Source: JAWLGW01 sp964569055
GTDB taxonomy: Bacteria; Planctomycetota; J058
DNA: 34,073 nt
Reading direction: 5' to 3'
NCBI GenBank assembly: GCA_964569055.1
Contig: CAZMSZ010000030.1
Span: forward strand, 1 to 34,073
This document shows, one piece after another, positions 31,463-34,073 of the stretch (its first letter is position 1; every line of letters begins with the position of its first letter). The notes below the pieces were generated by a model. The model saw only the letters and a program-made list of their open reading frames with translations, did not search any database and was not told the origin of the DNA. The position numbers were made by a program, and so were the translations under genes.

Positions 31463-33169
31463 ACGAGTCGCGGTCGGCAGCTCGTAGCCGACCAGCAGAT
31501 AGAACGTCAGCACGACCAGCACGACCAGGATCGAGCTGCCCATGAGGAGGCTCCCCTTGAGCGGGCCGCGCTCGGGCCCATAGGACATGACGAACGCCGC
31601 CGCCAGCCGCGGGCCGGTCTCGGTCACCAGGCGCTGGAACGCCAGCGCGCCGCGAGCGAGGACCCCGTGCGCCTCCCGCCAGCCCCAGCGGAGGGGGCCG
31701 CGCAGCAGCCAGTCGGCGTCGAGGTTGACCGAGCGCAGCTCGGGCGGGTAGAGGCCCGTGATCATGAGCGTCACGAAGGCCAGCGCCGAGAACAGCAGGA
31801 GCTGCAGCTGCGACACCACGTGGAACGCGGTGTAGGGCTGGTAGTCGAGCGGGTAGGGCAGGAGCGCGTACAGGGCGGCCGGCCAGCAGCCGATCGCCAC
31901 GCACAGGAGCGCGCCGAGGGCCATGGCCAGGCGCATGTTCCAGGGCGGCTCGCCGGGGCGGAGCCCCGAGTCGTGGGCGAAGAAGGCGAAGAACGGGATC
32001 TTGATCCCGGCGTGGTGGAACACGCCCGCGGCGGCGAACAACAGGATCAGCCACACCGCGACGAGGTGCTCGCTCGCCACCGCGTCCATGATGATCGACT
32101 TGGTGGCGAAGGCGCTGAACAGCGGGAAGGCCGAGATCGAGGCGGCCCCCACGCAGCAGCACACCGCGGTGAAGGGCATGCTCTTCCACAGCCCGCCCAG
32201 CTCGTTGCCGCCGATCCGGCCCGTCTGGTGGAGCACGGCGCCCATCGACATGAACAACAGGCCCTTGAAGATCACGTCGGCGAACGCGTGCGCGCAGGCG
32301 CCGTCGAGCGCCGCCTCGGTCCCGATCCCGACCCCCACCACCATGAACCCGACCTGGTTGATCAGGCTGTAGGCGAGCACGCGGCGCAGGTCGTTCTCGA
32401 TCACCGCGTAGAAGATCGGGAAGGCCGCCATCACCGCGCCGACCCAGATCAGCCCCTCGGTGCCGGCGAACCCGCGCGCGAGCGCGTAGACCGCCAGCTT
32501 GGAGGTGAAGGCGCTCAGGAACACGGCGCCGGTCGGGGTCGCCTCGGGGTAGGCGTCCGTCAACCAGGTGTGCAGGCCCGGGAAGCAGCACTTGATCCCG
32601 AACGCCAGCAGGATCAGCCAGCCGGCGGCGTCGTCCAGACCGATCCGGTCGAACGCCAGCCCGCCCCCGCCGCGCAGGTGGAGCAGCACGCCCGCCAGCA
32701 GCAGCAGGCCCGAGGCCATCTGCCAGTAGAGGTAGCGCTGCCCGGCGCCCCAGGCCCGCGGCGTGCGCTGCGCCCAGATCAGGAAGGTGGGCGCGACCGC
32801 GACCACCTCCCAGTACAGGAACAGCGTGAGCAGGTCCCCTGCGAACACGGCCCCGATCGTCGCGCCGGCGTAGACGAAGGCCGCCACGTGCTGGACGGGG
32901 TCGTCCACGTGGAGCGCGAAGATCACCCCCAGCAGCAGCGCGAGGTGGAACACGTAGCCGAACACCAGGCTCAGCCCGTCGACCCGCACCGGGGTGAGCG
33001 AGTAGCCGAGCAGCTCGAACCCGAAGGACGTGCCGACGTCGAGCTGGAGCAGCGCGCCCAGGCTGAGGAGCGGGAGCGCCACCATGTACAGCCGGCGCAG
33101 CCGGCCCGGCAGCAGCGGGATGAGCAGCGCGCCGAGCAGCGCGATCAGGCCCGGGGGCAGCTCAGGCAT
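31460..33169 (-). CDS. Proton/cation antiporter subunit, NuoM/NuoN/MrpD superfamily
   Basis: 569 residues with about 14 membrane helices. Family landmarks include the conserved helix-5 glutamate in LLTLFLYWEVVAVAP, a key lysine in LLAFGIKCCFPGLHTWLTDAYPEATP, VLAYSLINQVGFM, the histidine in HAFADVIFKGLLFM, and lysine in AFATKSIIMDA. These residues form the half-channels for proton transfer in complex I and Mrp antiporters. MrpD-type is a good fit, but complex-I-like and carbon-concentrating relatives share these motifs. It ends in about 120 residues beyond the core, with one extra helix at the C-terminus. The ATG overlaps the upstream zinc-ribbon gene by 8 bp, and the stop overlaps the tRNA-Val 3' end by 3 bp. 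Confidence 0.9.
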   Translation of the reverse strand: MPELPPGLIALLGALLIPLLPGRLRRLYMVALPLLSLGALLQLDVGTSFGFELLGYSLTPVRVDGLSLVFGYVFHLALLLGVIFALHVDDPVQHVAAFVYAGATIGAVFAGDLLTLFLYWEVVAVAPTFLIWAQRTPRAWGAGQRYLYWQMASGLLLLAGVLLHLRGGGGLAFDRIGLDDAAGWLILLAFGIKCCFPGLHTWLTDAYPEATPTGAVFLSAFTSKLAVYALARGFAGTEGLIWVGAVMAAFPIFYAVIENDLRRVLAYSLINQVGFMVVGVGIGTEAALDGACAHAFADVIFKGLLFMSMGAVLHQTGRIGGNELGGLWKSMPFTAVCCCVGAASISAFPLFSAFATKSIIMDAVASEHLVAVWLILLFAAAGVFHHAGIKIPFFAFFAHDSGLRPGEPPWNMRLAMALGALLCVAIGCWPAALYALLPYPLDYQPYTAFHVVSQLQLLLFSALAFVTLMITGLYPPELRSVNLDADWLLRGPLRWGWREAHGVLARGALAFQRLVTETGPRLAAAFVMSYGPERGPLKGSLLMGSSILVVLVVLTFYLLVGYELPTATR

Positions 33170-33644
33170 CGTAGTAGCCCTCCCCGCGCATCACGAGCTT
33201 GCGGAGCTGCTTGGCGAGCAGCACCAGCGCCACGCAGGCCACGAACCCATACAGGCCGTAGAACCCGGGGACGCGCTCCCACCCGAAGTGGGGGTGCTTG
33301 TGGTACAGGACGCCCGCGAGGTCGAGCAGGTCGACCGCCAGCACCAGCGCGCACACGCCCCAGAACACCCAGATCATGCGCCGCACGTTCTCGGCGCGGT
33401 CGATCCAGCGCGGCTCCTCGCCCGCCGGGATCCGGTGGCCGTGCTGGCCGCCGTGCGCGGGGATCGAGGGGCCGACCCCCGCCGCCTCGGTCTCGGTGGC
33501 GGCGGGGCCGCCGATCTGGTGCGCCGCCTCCGGGTGCTCGGCCAGCGCCCTGCACTCCGAGCAGACCTCGTCGGCCTGATCCCGCGGCAGCAGCCGACCG
33601 CACGCGGTGCAGCGCCGCGCGCCCCCGATCTGGAGCCCGCTCAT
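33162..33644 (-). CDS. Zinc-ribbon two-helix membrane protein of the antiporter operon
   Basis: 160 residues. An N-terminal zinc ribbon (C12, C15, C28 and C31, from CTACGRLLPRDQADEVCSEC) is followed by a Gly/His-rich linker. Two transmembrane helices follow (RMIWVFWGVCALVLAVDLL and FYGLYGFVACVALVLLAKQL), separated by a KHPHFGWE loop, and the protein ends LRKLVMRGEGYYDA. The tail and loop look like a small membrane protein typically found between antiporter-subunit genes, but the zinc ribbon is an addition. The ATG at 33642-33644 overlaps the upstream antiporter stop by 2 bp (ATGA), so the operon is translationally coupled. A role in assembling or linking the two antiporter subunits is inferred. 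Confidence 0.8.
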   Translation of the reverse strand: MSGLQIGGARRCTACGRLLPRDQADEVCSECRALAEHPEAAHQIGGPAATETEAAGVGPSIPAHGGQHGHRIPAGEEPRWIDRAENVRRMIWVFWGVCALVLAVDLLDLAGVLYHKHPHFGWERVPGFYGLYGFVACVALVLLAKQLRKLVMRGEGYYDA

Positions 33645-34073
33645 GCGACCACCCGCTCGAGCAGGGCCACGATCGGCCCCGGGAAGAAGAACAGCAGCAG
33701 GGCGCCCAGCGCGGTCAGGACCAGCGCGGCCACGCACGGCCACGGCGCCTCGGCGACGCCGCGCCCGCGGAGCCGCGCGTCCTCCAGGAAGAAGGCGCGG
33801 ATCGGGATCGGGAGCAGGTAGGCCACGTTCAGGAGCGAGCTGAGCAGGAAGGCCCCGATCAGCCAGGCGTGGGCCGAGTCGAGCGCGCCGAGCGCGAGGT
33901 ACCACTTGCTCCAGGCCCCGCCCAGCGGCGGGAGGCCGATGATGCTCAGCGCCGCCAGCGCGAAGCAGGCGAACGTGACCGGCATGGCGCGGCCCAGCCC
34001 GTCGAGCTCGCTGACCCGCGTCTTCCCGGTCGCCACGTAGATCGCGCCCGCGGCGAAGAACAGCGTGATCTTC
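33641..34073 (-). CDS. Second antiporter subunit, MrpD/NuoM-like (5' truncated by window)
   Basis: The C-terminal 143 residues lie in the window; the start is beyond position 34073. The visible part begins KITLFFAAGAIYVATGKTRV and continues with ELDGLGRAMPVTFACFALAALSIIGLPPLGGAWSKWYL. This is the helix 11-12 region of the proton-antiporter family with its conserved lysine in WSKW. Two further hydrophobic segments end ERVVA. An ATG at 34036 is internal and not a start. It precedes the zinc-ribbon and second antiporter genes in the same operon, so two non-identical antiporter subunits are made together, resembling multi-subunit Mrp or complex-I-like assemblies. Confidence 0.88.
   Translation of the reverse strand, partial: KITLFFAAGAIYVATGKTRVSELDGLGRAMPVTFACFALAALSIIGLPPLGGAWSKWYLALGALDSAHAWLIGAFLLSSLLNVAYLLPIPIRAFFLEDARLRGRGVAEAPWPCVAALVLTALGALLLFFFPGPIVALLERVVA

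Overview
The window is about 34 kb of very GC-rich chromosomal DNA (well above 70% by eye) with tightly packed, often translationally coupled genes. The best taxonomic clue is a membrane-anchored protein at 17552-18316 with the H-X9-DG motif, typical of Planctomycetota and their relatives. A Hanks-type kinase, a twin-FHA protein, a degenerate formylglycine-generating-enzyme-like protein and oleABCD all fit that phylum. The assignment is inference. I see no insertion sequence, integrase, phage gene or CRISPR array, so this reads as core or slowly evolving accessory chromosome.

Region 1 (1-12277) is the most interesting. On the minus strand a compact operon runs from 7213 leftwards: a FabF-like ketosynthase, an acyl carrier protein, two different CrtI/phytoene-desaturase-type flavoproteins, a FabZ-like dehydratase, a FabI-like enoyl reductase and a 71-residue protein. 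Diverging from it across a 360-bp intergenic region is a complete oleA-oleB-oleC-oleD operon for head-to-head olefin synthesis. I propose that the two operons form one pathway: a dedicated acyl-chain assembly and desaturation line that supplies a modified acyl thioester to OleA. Left of it is a RING/PHD-like zinc-finger TPR protein and a 46-47 bp tandem repeat at the window edge.

Region 2 (12335-24720) is a mosaic of mostly single genes: a twin-FHA protein, a phosphohexomutase, an MscS channel with a secreted N-terminal domain, a small lipoprotein-like protein, the H-X9-DG protein, a neutral-sphingomyelinase-like phosphodiesterase with C-terminal membrane helices, an acidic helical-repeat protein, a small ORF without a proper stop, a dihydrolipoyl-dehydrogenase-like flavoprotein, a degenerate FGE-like protein, a THUMP-type RNA methyltransferase and a small Cys/His-rich protein.

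Region 3 (25098-29826) couples peptidoglycan recycling to signalling: murQ, anmK and a Ser/Thr kinase overlap in one operon, and a CPBP membrane protease gene diverges from it. Region 4 (29902-34073) holds an acidic protein of unknown function, tRNA-Val(UAC), and a convergent operon with two proton-antiporter subunits of the NuoM/NuoN/MrpD superfamily separated by a small zinc-ribbon membrane protein.

A recurring regulatory feature is a TAGRCT-like -10 hexamer ending only 6-8 bp before several start codons. The same type of hexamer precedes the tRNA by 10 bp, which suggests that many genes here are transcribed as leaderless or nearly leaderless mRNAs.
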